From the NCBI GenBank assembly GCA_947497895.1, contig CANMIL010000015.1, forward strand, positions 1 to 64,000: a stretch of 64,000 nt of DNA. The letters are read 5' to 3'. Positions 17,518-26,106 of the stretch are shown here, in pieces. A program made the translations under genes and the position numbers. Position 1 is the first letter of the stretch; every line of letters starts with the position of its first letter. The DNA comes from an uncultured Tenacibaculum sp. GTDB taxonomy: Bacteria; Bacteroidota; Bacteroidia; Flavobacteriales; Flavobacteriaceae. The notes under the pieces are model-generated. The model saw only the letters and a program-made list of their open reading frames with translations, did not search any database and was not told the origin of the DNA.

Positions 17518-20500
17518 ATGAAACAACTAAAATATATAATAGCGATACTCTTATTACTACCTAGTATCGTTATTGCTCAACAGACCATAAGAGGTAAACT
17601 AATAGATGAAAATAAAAAACCTGTTGCCGGCATTTTAATAAAAGTACAGAATAGCCGTAATACGACTGTAACGGACCTTGACGGGTTATTTGAAATAAAA
17701 ACGGCTAATTTCCCTATTCGAATTTCAATAAAAACAGAGTTTTTTATTGACAAACAAGTTATTTATAAAGGCCCTGGTTTTAAAGAAATCAACCTAAAAA
17801 GTAAAATTTTTCAAATTGAAAATGTTGAAGTAAAAGCTAACAGAAGTAAAAAGCTTGAAAAAGAGTTTTCATCTAGTATTTCATTAGAATCGAAGGTTAT
17901 TGAAAACACCTTAGAAGCAAACCCTGTAAATATTCTTAGAGGACAGGTTGCTGGTTTACAAATGAATGCCACTGCTGGAGGTGTTACCTCAGGAACGAGT
18001 ATTATTATAAGAGGGCAAAAGTCTATTGCTGGAAATAACCAACCTTTATTCGTTATTGACGGTATTCCAGTAAGTAACGAAACTTCAGGAGCCAATGCTA
18101 ACGGAGGACAAGACTGGGGAAATGCATTAAAAGATTTAAACCCTTTTGATATTGAAAGTATTCGCGTTTTAAAATCTGCTTTAGATGCCAATAAATACGG
18201 TTCCAGAGGTTTGAATGGAGTTATTGAAATTACCACCAAAGGAAATACTATGGAAGACGGATGGAGTTTTGATGCGAACATAGCTTCTAGTATTGGTCAA
18301 ACTTTTGGGAAGCCAGATCTGATTAATTTAAACGATATTGATCCAAGTGACACCAGATCGTTATGGCTTACAGTAGCAAGTGATAATTACTTAAGTCATT
18401 TTGAAACTGCTAATTCTCAAACACTCTATGTATCTGCATCAAATAAAAGTGAGAATAACAAACTATACCTTTCATATACGGGAAATATCAACAAAGGAAA
18501 CTACTTTGACAATACTTTTGACAAGCACAGTTTTACCATAAAAAACAGAATTGATTTTTCAGACAACTCTAGTATCAATGTAGGTGCCTTTTTAACTCAG
18601 TCTTTGAGTAGAAATGCCCCAACCATTGGAGCTCACAATTTCGCTTCACTAGGAAATCAATTCATAAGCACTCCCACAAATATTTTGGACAACTCAACAA
18701 GCAATGTTTTGGAAAATGAATCGAACTGGTGGTTATATGGTCATAAGGCTGAGAAAGACAATTTAACTCTTCGTGGTTTTGTTAATTACGATCAAGTATT
18801 AAGTCCATCGCTTACTTTGAATGCAAATTTAAATTCGACCTATTATCAATCAAAAACTACTGAGCTAGCACCAGGATTCTTTAGAGATGTAGACAACCTC
18901 AGAAGAGAATATGTTTTATATGTTGATGAAAACACTCATAGTTACTTCAACCAAGCTAAAGAACAAACCGTTGAATTCACTACTAGTTTAGGGTTAAAGC
19001 AACATTTAGATTTCGGAAACTTATCTGTTGACAATCAACTTACCGCATCATATTTCAATACGAAGTCAAGCATTTACGGTGAGGCTTATTTACCTAAAAG
19101 CTCGGTACCTATTACATTTATTAGAGGGTTTGAAAGTCAAATAATTGAAAGATACAGAAGTCCAAATGAACGGGTTTTAGAAAGTACTTTAGATGTAGAT
19201 AACGCAAACCAAGTAGGAATTTTTGGTGTTCACGCCAGCTCTATTCTTTCATGGAAAAACAAACTATTTGGTCATCTTGCTGTAAAATATGATCGAAATA
19301 ACTACATGAAATCTCTAGGGCAACTTAGCAATATAGAACAGATATATCCATCTGTAGGAGTTACCTATCACCTCATCAAAGACATCCAAGATTTCAACCC
19401 CGTAAAGAAAGGTACTTTAAGTAAGTTATCGCTTAGAGCAAACTATGCCGAAGTTGGAAATGTAACAGGATTATACCATATTTCTAATCCTGTAAATAAC
19501 GATTTAGAACTTCCATATCCATCATTCAGAACTATTACAAGACCGTACTATACTAGTAGTGCTGTTTTTGGACTTCAAAATAATTACCAAGTAGGGTTTT
19601 CAGTAGAAAGATCATGGGAAACTGAATTCAATCTTGATTTAGGTTTATTCAATGATCGCTTGAATATTGCAACCACTTACTATCTAAAATCAACAAACAA
19701 TCATTTGTATGAATTGGTTACTCCTATAGTAAATAGTGCTATTCCTATAAGACAAATGCAAGTTGATGTTGAAAACAGAGGTTGGGAGGTTTTCCTTACT
19801 TCGGAAAATATTGTTAGTGATAATTTTCAGTGGACAACTCAAGTAAATTTTGCCCAGAACACGAATAGATTCAAAGGTCTCTCAGGAAGTGTACAACAAT
19901 CACGTCAGGGACAAGGGGAAGTTAATCTTAGAGGAGCTCTTACAGGAAGTTTCGGAACAATGGTTTCGAATTATGCTTATATGAGAGACGAGAGCAACAA
20001 TAAAGTATTCAATGCCAATATGCAGTATTTACCAAGCGGAGAACCAACAGTAATTGGAGATGCAAATCCTGATTTTCTTTTGGGATTGTCCAACCAATTC
20101 AGATATAAAAACTTCGAACTTTCTGTAGTTCTTGATAGTAAAATCGGAGGAGATATTCTATCTGGAACTTATGGTTTGTTATATAGTAGAGGAGCACTTA
20201 AAAACACTGCTTTTGGTAGAAATGAAAACAATGGTGGAGTTTTAAGAACAGAAACTGATACTTATTTCAATCCGAATACCAATCAAAATGAGGTTAATTA
20301 TATTAACTCGCACGATGGAATTATTCCTGACGGAGTTTTTGCAAATAATACTGTATTACACGGTCAGGATGTTGGTGGGCTAACGTTTGATCAAGCAAGA
20401 GAAAAAGTAGGAACAGATGCCAACGGAGTATACCTACTTCAACCTTTAAAGGCCACCGATTACTACGCTGGATTTACGCAGTTTAGCGGTGGTAAAGAAG

Positions 20501-20760
20501 AATCTGTGCATGACAACACATATATTGCTATTAGAGAAGTGAGACTTAATTACAACTTACCAGATAAATGGGCAAAAATGTTCAATGTAAACAATTTAAA
20601 CATTGGCTTTATTGGAAGAAACCTTGGTTACATTTATCAAAGTTTACCTTTTAACCTCAACCCTGATGGCTCATACAATAACAGAAATGGTGGAGCCTTT
20701 GAATTCGGCTCTTTACTTCCAGCAAGAACGCTTGGAGGTTATTTAAGATGTAGCTTTTAA
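17518..20760 (+). CDS. SusC/RagA-like TonB-dependent outer-membrane receptor
   Basis: This 1080-residue receptor imports a ligand across the outer membrane using TonB energy. In order: signal peptide (ends IVIAQ), a carboxypeptidase-regulatory-like beta-sandwich (about 22-100), a plug with SusC-type motifs (IIIRGQKSI, PLFVIDGIPV, NPFDIESIRVLK, YGSRGLNGVIEITTKG), and a large barrel ending in Phe. No SusD gene is next to it. Instead four lipoprotein genes lie upstream on the same strand. The 132-bp gap might hold a second promoter, but I see no TAnnTTTG. The substrate is unknown; peptide, haem or another ligand is possible. Confidence 0.92.
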   Translation: MKQLKYIIAILLLLPSIVIAQQTIRGKLIDENKKPVAGILIKVQNSRNTTVTDLDGLFEIKTANFPIRISIKTEFFIDKQVIYKGPGFKEINLKSKIFQIENVEVKANRSKKLEKEFSSSISLESKVIENTLEANPVNILRGQVAGLQMNATAGGVTSGTSIIIRGQKSIAGNNQPLFVIDGIPVSNETSGANANGGQDWGNALKDLNPFDIESIRVLKSALDANKYGSRGLNGVIEITTKGNTMEDGWSFDANIASSIGQTFGKPDLINLNDIDPSDTRSLWLTVASDNYLSHFETANSQTLYVSASNKSENNKLYLSYTGNINKGNYFDNTFDKHSFTIKNRIDFSDNSSINVGAFLTQSLSRNAPTIGAHNFASLGNQFISTPTNILDNSTSNVLENESNWWLYGHKAEKDNLTLRGFVNYDQVLSPSLTLNANLNSTYYQSKTTELAPGFFRDVDNLRREYVLYVDENTHSYFNQAKEQTVEFTTSLGLKQHLDFGNLSVDNQLTASYFNTKSSIYGEAYLPKSSVPITFIRGFESQIIERYRSPNERVLESTLDVDNANQVGIFGVHASSILSWKNKLFGHLAVKYDRNNYMKSLGQLSNIEQIYPSVGVTYHLIKDIQDFNPVKKGTLSKLSLRANYAEVGNVTGLYHISNPVNNDLELPYPSFRTITRPYYTSSAVFGLQNNYQVGFSVERSWETEFNLDLGLFNDRLNIATTYYLKSTNNHLYELVTPIVNSAIPIRQMQVDVENRGWEVFLTSENIVSDNFQWTTQVNFAQNTNRFKGLSGSVQQSRQGQGEVNLRGALTGSFGTMVSNYAYMRDESNNKVFNANMQYLPSGEPTVIGDANPDFLLGLSNQFRYKNFELSVVLDSKIGGDILSGTYGLLYSRGALKNTAFGRNENNGGVLRTETDTYFNPNTNQNEVNYINSHDGIIPDGVFANNTVLHGQDVGGLTFDQAREKVGTDANGVYLLQPLKATDYYAGFTQFSGGKEESVHDNTYIAIREVRLNYNLPDKWAKMFNVNNLNIGFIGRNLGYIYQSLPFNLNPDGSYNNRNGGAFEFGSLLPARTLGGYLRCSF

Positions 20761-20781
20761 CCATTTCCTTTTTTCATGAAA

Positions 20782-20811
20782 AAATACCAGTTACACATGT
20801 AGCTGGTATTT
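20782..20811. terminator. Bidirectional terminator between the SusC-like gene and the TonB-C-like lipoprotein
   Basis: AAATACCAGTTAC pairs with GTAGCTGGTATTT (one G-T pair, 4-nt loop) between the two convergent genes. Confidence 0.8.
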
Positions 20812-20815
20812 GATT

Positions 20816-21337
20816 TTATTGGCTTTTAACCGAAATTTTTACTGGTAATTTATACTGTGTTGTTACTGAAAAACCTTTTTTGACAGCAGGTTTTATTTTA
20901 GGCAATTTTTTAATAGATACTTTTAAAAGACTATCTAAAGATGGTAGTATATTGTTTATTTCGGGTGAAGACTGAATGGATTTCAACTTTATCTCCCCAG
21001 TTTTATGAATTGTAAAATGAATCATAATAGTCTCGGCAATTTCATCCTCAACGGTAAAATCCGCTTCCGCCAAGGTTGAAGCTATTCTTTTCCTAATCTC
21101 TTGTTTGAAACAAGCCGTTTTTTCCGATTCATCTAAATTTTCGCAAGACACAAAAGTAGGGTAAGCATCAACACTTGTAAAATCTAGATTAGCTCTTAAA
21201 TCCTCTTTTTTCTTAAAGGAAAAATAATCACAAGCACTAAAACAAAAAAGCATAAGCACAAAATTAAAGCAGTTTCTCACCCTATTGGTTTTGAGATGAA
21301 AAATACTAAAAAAAATAATATTGCTTTGCATAATCAC
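20816..21337 (-). CDS. Small lipoprotein with TonB C-terminal-like domain
   Basis: This 173-residue protein has a long N-terminus. The most likely signal runs through NCFNFVLMLFCFSAC, giving lipobox FSAC; the exact start (21337 or 21331) is uncertain. The C-terminal 100 residues have the shape of a TonB C-terminal domain, with YPTFVSCE at its start, IHFTIHKTGEIK (a strand-turn-strand as in FKIDKTGKI of true TonB domains) and a final YKLPVKI strand. TonB domains normally bind TonB boxes in the periplasm. A lipidated form without a membrane helix is an odd variant. The same domain occurs in the M56 protein near 29 kb. Confidence 0.6.
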   Translation of the reverse strand: MIMQSNIIFFSIFHLKTNRVRNCFNFVLMLFCFSACDYFSFKKKEDLRANLDFTSVDAYPTFVSCENLDESEKTACFKQEIRKRIASTLAEADFTVEDEIAETIMIHFTIHKTGEIKLKSIQSSPEINNILPSLDSLLKVSIKKLPKIKPAVKKGFSVTTQYKLPVKISVKSQ

Positions 21338-21486
21338 TTTACTATGTTTACTTTAGTTCCTCTAAATTAAGCCCCTCCCTAAATATTTACGAAAGCTAAA
21401 CTATAATATTACTTGTAATCATTTCAAATTGATTATCGAGTAAGCCTATCTACTACTGAGCTATTTCTGATTAAGAAACTAGCATG

Positions 21487-21498
21487 TGTTGCGCAACA
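21487..21498. promoter_or_regulatory. Perfect 12-bp palindrome upstream of the fibre-like gene
   Basis: TGTTGCGCAACA is a perfect palindrome ending 25 bp before the ATG at 21524. It is unusually GC-rich for this intergenic region and well placed for a dimeric repressor, but no regulator can be named. Confidence 0.3.
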
Positions 21499-21523
21499 AA
21501 CAATAATCTGAAAACAATAAATC

Positions 21524-24500
21524 ATGAAGAAAGCATTACTTTTAACCATTATCTTTTTTTCCTGCTTATCTACTAGTTTTTCACAGGTAGGAATTGGAAC
21601 AACAACACCGAACAATTCATCATTACTAGACATTGTCTCTGACGACAAAGGTGTTTTATTTCCTAGAGTAGCCCTTACAAGCTTAACTGACACCTCAACT
21701 ATTTCCAATGGAAACGTAACAAGTCTATTCGTTTTTAACACAACACAATCAGCTACCTTAAGTGAAGGTTTTTACTATTGGTTTGACAATTCTTGGCACA
21801 GAATCGCCAATATCAACGATATTGAGAATCTTGAAACACTCACGGAATTAACTTACGATAACACCAATGGTACTCTTAACTACAAAGATGAAAATGGTGA
21901 TGTTAATTCTATAAATATTCGAGATATCATTTCTAATTCAGAAACGCTTACCATTTTAGCACTGCTACCAGATGGCAAAACCTTAGAGTACCAAGATGAA
22001 AATGGAGATAAAAACACTACCGATCTTTCAACTGTTATTGATAATTTCGAAACGGTAACAGAATTAACTGTAGACGCTACAAACGGAAATTTAAGCTATA
22101 TAGACGAAAACAATACGACAAATACTATTGATCTAAAAGCCTTAATTGCTACACAGGAAACACTCACCATTTTAGCTCTACTACCTGATGGAAAAACCTT
22201 AGAGTATCAAGATGAAAATGGAGACAAGAACACTACTGACCTTTCAACTGTTATTGATAATTTCGAAACGGTAACAGAATTGACGGTAGACGCCACAAAC
22301 GGGAATTTAAGCTATAAAGATGAAGATAACACTACCAATACCATTGATCTAAAAGCCTTAATTGCTGCGCAGGAAACACTTACCATTTTAGCTCTACTAC
22401 CTGATGGAAAAACCTTGGAATATCAAGATGAAAATGGAGATAAGAACACTACTGACCTTTCAACTGTTATTGATAATTTCGAAACGTTAACAGAATTGAC
22501 TGTAGACGCCACGAACGGAAACTTAAGCTATAAAGATGAAGATAACACTACCAATACCATTGATCTAAAAGCCTTAATTGCTGCGCAGGAAACACTTACC
22601 ATTTTAGCACTGTTATCTGATGGTAAAACCTTGGAGTACCAAGATGAAAATGGAGTTAAAAACACTACTGATCTTTCAACTGTTATTGATAATTTCGAAA
22701 CGGTAACAGAATTAACTGTAGACGCCACAAACGGAAATTTAAGCTATATAGACGAAAACAATACTACAAACACTATTGATCTAACAGCCTTAATTGCTGC
22801 GCAGGAAACTACCACAACTTTTCAACAAAATACAACTACAGGAGTTATTAGTTATACTAATGAGGATATGGTTACCACCAACGCTAGTGTAGTGAGTGGT
22901 GACACTAATAACTTAATCACCATTGGTACAGATGGCGGGGCGCTACTGGATTCAAGTTTAAAAACTGTCGATCTTACTGATGACGCATGGGTAAATGATC
23001 CTGACAACTCAATGATTAAACTTCAGACGCTGAGCGATGGAACTACAACCAGAACTTCCGATAACTTATTTTTTATGAGAGATGACGGAAGATTAGTGAT
23101 CGGTGATTCGTTAGATACTGGGAGCCTTGATAGTTTTATCACTATGAGACGAGCTACAGGAACAGCCAACATTAGGCTATCTGCTAGTTCAGGAGATGCT
23201 GTTCACTTCTTGGAATCTTATGGTGATGCTTCCAACGCTATCGTTCGTTTAGCCAAAGGTAGAGGAACAGAAACCGCTCAAAGTTTGGTACAAGATGGCG
23301 ATCGATTAGGACAAATGCAGTTTTATGGATGGACAAATAGAGTGCCTTCAAATGAGGGCCTGTCTTTCGCAGGTGCAATAAGAGGAGAAGTTGAAGGCAA
23401 TCCTGCCGATGGAGATAGTAACGTTCCTATGCGATTTACTTTTTCTACTTCAAATGGAAGTTCCGCTCCACTTGAAAGAATGAGAATTACTTCTTCAGGG
23501 CTAGTAGGAATTGGAGAAAACAATCCTCAATCAACATTAGACGTTGGAGGAAAAGTTCGTGTTCAAGATTTAACTGGAACCGATGCTGGAACCGATGTTA
23601 TCGTTACCGCCGATTCCACAACAGGAGAGCTGAAAGAAGCCGGCACGCTATCTTCGGTTGCTGCTGCAAACGAACCTTGGTTCGGAACTGATGATAATGC
23701 TGGAGCTACCTTAAACACCGAAGACATTTACTCCTTAGGAAAAGTTGGAATAGGAACTAGCCTTCCTCTCGGAACCTTACATGTGTTAAACGACAACTCT
23801 GATGATATTGTGTTCTCAAGAATTGGAGGAAATGATACTAAAGATGATATTGACATTGATATTACACGTAGCTTAGGAACAAGAACACTTCCTTCTGTTA
23901 TCAATCAATCTGGTACAAGAATAGGAGGTTTAAGATTCAGAGCTTTCCTAAATCCATTAACACTCGATCCTCTTCAGGCAATTCCACCTATTGCTGAAAT
24001 TGCCTCAGAAACCGACGGAACACCTACGGCGACCTCAGCACCTGGTAAGTTAATTTTTCAAACAACACCTAGTGGTAGCATCAACACAGAAACCCGAATG
24101 ACTATTGATAATCAAGGAAACGTCGGGATAGGCACAGATAATGCGGCTATTAATGCGAAGCTTGAACTTAATTCAGGAACAACAAATCAAAGTGGAATGC
24201 GTTTATCTCAAATAAACACAAATTCTCCAGCCACAACTAATGCAAAGGCTATTGGTGTAAATACGACTGGTGATGTTGTTCCTATTCAAAGAGTTGAAAC
24301 TGTTTTTGTTGGACGAATTGAACCTGATTCTACCATAGATACTGGATATCAATTTGCTGCATTGGAAGCTATATATGATCCAGAAAACGGATATAATACC
24401 ACCTCAAGGCAATGGGGAACTACTACCAATGGTATTTATGAAGTAATTGTTTCTTTACACAGAATAGATGGTACCATGCCTTTTACACAATTCAGACCTA

Positions 24501-24721
24501 ACTCAGGTAATATTATTCCTTTACCTACAACTACAGGGCAAAATTTCTATTACAGCTATACTGGAACAAGAATGATTGGTGGAAGTGTGAGCATTTTGGG
24601 TAGTGACTTTGGTATTCGACTGAATAATAATTCAGGGAGTACATATACTTTTGACAGTTCGTTACTTTATGTTACTCGTGGTTATTGGACAATTACTATT
24701 AAAAGACTAACTAGAATTTAA
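21524..24721 (+). CDS. Secreted fibre-like protein with ten 36-residue repeats
   Basis: This 1065-residue protein starts with a clear signal peptide (ends TSFSQ) and the VGIGTTTP motif common in secreted Flavobacteriia proteins of tail-fibre type. Residues 104-463 are ten consecutive 36-residue units of the form ETxTxL...GxLxYxDENxxxxTxDL. Later sections contain more VGIG motifs (GLVGIGENNP, VGIGTSLP, NVGIGTDN), the spacing expected of a trimeric beta fibre. The C-terminus carries no T9SS domain. A T9SS cargo gene follows after 10 bp, so the two are probably co-expressed. Likely location is the cell surface; function is unknown (adhesion is plausible). Confidence 0.75.
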   Translation: MKKALLLTIIFFSCLSTSFSQVGIGTTTPNNSSLLDIVSDDKGVLFPRVALTSLTDTSTISNGNVTSLFVFNTTQSATLSEGFYYWFDNSWHRIANINDIENLETLTELTYDNTNGTLNYKDENGDVNSINIRDIISNSETLTILALLPDGKTLEYQDENGDKNTTDLSTVIDNFETVTELTVDATNGNLSYIDENNTTNTIDLKALIATQETLTILALLPDGKTLEYQDENGDKNTTDLSTVIDNFETVTELTVDATNGNLSYKDEDNTTNTIDLKALIAAQETLTILALLPDGKTLEYQDENGDKNTTDLSTVIDNFETLTELTVDATNGNLSYKDEDNTTNTIDLKALIAAQETLTILALLSDGKTLEYQDENGVKNTTDLSTVIDNFETVTELTVDATNGNLSYIDENNTTNTIDLTALIAAQETTTTFQQNTTTGVISYTNEDMVTTNASVVSGDTNNLITIGTDGGALLDSSLKTVDLTDDAWVNDPDNSMIKLQTLSDGTTTRTSDNLFFMRDDGRLVIGDSLDTGSLDSFITMRRATGTANIRLSASSGDAVHFLESYGDASNAIVRLAKGRGTETAQSLVQDGDRLGQMQFYGWTNRVPSNEGLSFAGAIRGEVEGNPADGDSNVPMRFTFSTSNGSSAPLERMRITSSGLVGIGENNPQSTLDVGGKVRVQDLTGTDAGTDVIVTADSTTGELKEAGTLSSVAAANEPWFGTDDNAGATLNTEDIYSLGKVGIGTSLPLGTLHVLNDNSDDIVFSRIGGNDTKDDIDIDITRSLGTRTLPSVINQSGTRIGGLRFRAFLNPLTLDPLQAIPPIAEIASETDGTPTATSAPGKLIFQTTPSGSINTETRMTIDNQGNVGIGTDNAAINAKLELNSGTTNQSGMRLSQINTNSPATTNAKAIGVNTTGDVVPIQRVETVFVGRIEPDSTIDTGYQFAALEAIYDPENGYNTTSRQWGTTTNGIYEVIVSLHRIDGTMPFTQFRPNSGNIIPLPTTTGQNFYYSYTGTRMIGGSVSILGSDFGIRLNNNSGSTYTFDSSLLYVTRGYWTITIKRLTRI
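21833..22912 (+). repeat. In-frame 108-bp units, four nearly identical 216-bp copies
   Basis: Starts at 21941, 22157, 22373 and 22589 are exactly 216 bp apart, and the four copies differ at few positions. Each 216-bp copy is two diverged 108-bp units. Single diverged units flank the block at 21833 and 22805. The near identity implies recent duplication or gene conversion. Confidence 0.92.
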
Positions 24722-24731
24722 GACAACTAAG

Positions 24732-25973
24732 ATGAAAACACGAGTACAACAATCAAAAATTCAACTTAGTTATTGGCTTCTATTTTTTACTATGAATTTA
24801 GTTGCTCAAATGACAAACGAAGGTCAGTTCACCGTTCTTCCAGATACTCCTGTTAGTATTTTGAGTGATTTTCAAAACACCAATTCGGGTAGTGTTGTTC
24901 AAAATGGAGAAGTATATTTTCACAAAAATTATAATAATGAAGGTGAGTACACTTATGATTCAGCTTTTACAAAAGGAACATCTCACTTCATTGGAAGTTC
25001 AAACCAGCAAATTTTGAGCTCCAGCATGAGTGTCTTTTATAATGTTCTATTTAACAATCCTACCTCAAATCATGCTTTTAATCTCATTGGAGAATTATAC
25101 ATAGAAAATGAAAGCAATTTTAATTTAGGAATTATAGAAAGTAGAACTTTAACTACCGATAGATTTATTTTTGGTGCTGATGCGAAGCATATTAACACTT
25201 CAAATAATAGCTTCGTTGATGGTTCGGTTGAAAAGCTGGGTAATTCTAATTTTAACTTCCCTATTGGTGCTAATAATTACTATAGACGATTGAGTATTTC
25301 CAACCCTGAAAATACTGATGATTTATTCTTATCCGAATACTTCAATGAAACAAGTAATACTCAATATCCTCACAATCAAAAAGAGGAGATTATAGAACTT
25401 ATTGATAACCAAGAATATTGGATATTAACACGAAAAAATGGAGATTCTAATGTTTTTGTTACCCTGACTTGGAATGAAAACACGACTTCTAATCAAATTT
25501 TAACTGGAGATTTGAACGAATTACATATTGTTCGTTGGGACATTAATGAACAAAAATGGATTGATGAAGGTGGCGTTGTTAATGAACAAAACAAGCAGGT
25601 AACTACTATAGCTTCTTTAGATAATTATGGAATTTTCACCTTGGCAAGAGTTAAACAACCCGTGGTTGCCGATTGCTTAACAATTTACAATTACATCACA
25701 CCAAATTCTGATGGTTTAAATGATGTTTTAAAAGTTGAATGCGTTGAAAATTATCCGAATAACAGTATGGAAATTTTTAATAGATGGGGAAATCAAGTGT
25801 ATTATTCAGAAAATTATAATAACTTGACGAACGTTTTTAAAGGTTTCTCGGATGGAAGAGCTACAATTAAACGAAGTGACTTACTCCCAACGGGAACCTA
25901 CTTCTACATATTCAAATTTGTAGATAGTAACTCTCAAAATACTACAAAAACAGGCTGGGTTTACCTGCATTAA
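24732..25973 (+). CDS. T9SS type B sorting-domain (gliding-motility-associated) surface protein
   Basis: This 413-residue protein has an N-terminal signal (ends NLVAQ) and a C-terminal type B T9SS sorting domain of about 85 residues. The domain shows the hallmark ITPNSDGLNDVLKVE, then MEIFNRWGNQVYYSENY, LPTGTYFYIFKF and TKTGWVYLH. Such proteins cross the outer membrane through the type IX system, often with a PorP/SprF-like partner, and none is encoded here. The middle part (25-325) is beta-rich with no enzyme motif. It follows the fibre-like gene by 10 bp and is followed by a terminator. Confidence 0.88.
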   Translation: MKTRVQQSKIQLSYWLLFFTMNLVAQMTNEGQFTVLPDTPVSILSDFQNTNSGSVVQNGEVYFHKNYNNEGEYTYDSAFTKGTSHFIGSSNQQILSSSMSVFYNVLFNNPTSNHAFNLIGELYIENESNFNLGIIESRTLTTDRFIFGADAKHINTSNNSFVDGSVEKLGNSNFNFPIGANNYYRRLSISNPENTDDLFLSEYFNETSNTQYPHNQKEEIIELIDNQEYWILTRKNGDSNVFVTLTWNENTTSNQILTGDLNELHIVRWDINEQKWIDEGGVVNEQNKQVTTIASLDNYGIFTLARVKQPVVADCLTIYNYITPNSDGLNDVLKVECVENYPNNSMEIFNRWGNQVYYSENYNNLTNVFKGFSDGRATIKRSDLLPTGTYFYIFKFVDSNSQNTTKTGWVYLH

Positions 25974-26010
25974 GATAATTCTAGTAATCAATCAGAAATG
26001 ATTACCAAGC

Positions 26011-26043
26011 AAAAAGCAACCTAATCATATATTAGGTTGCTTT
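26011..26043 (+). terminator. Intrinsic terminator after the T9SS cargo gene
   Basis: AAAGCAACCTAAT and ATTAGGTTGCTTT form a perfect 13-bp stem with a 5-nt loop. Confidence 0.9.
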
Positions 26044-26106
26044 ATTGTTAATTTTCACTGTTCTAAATTTATTGCTGGTTAAAGCATGATTTAATGATTT
26101 AATGCT

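Noticed and set aside
17811..18281. A 156-codon minus-strand ORF inside the SusC-like gene
   Set aside because: The opposite frame carries the receptor plug motifs; this is a shadow.
21833..22912. CRISPR-like regular repeats
   Set aside because: The units are in frame, 108 or 216 bp, and code for protein repeats; there are no spacers between identical repeats.
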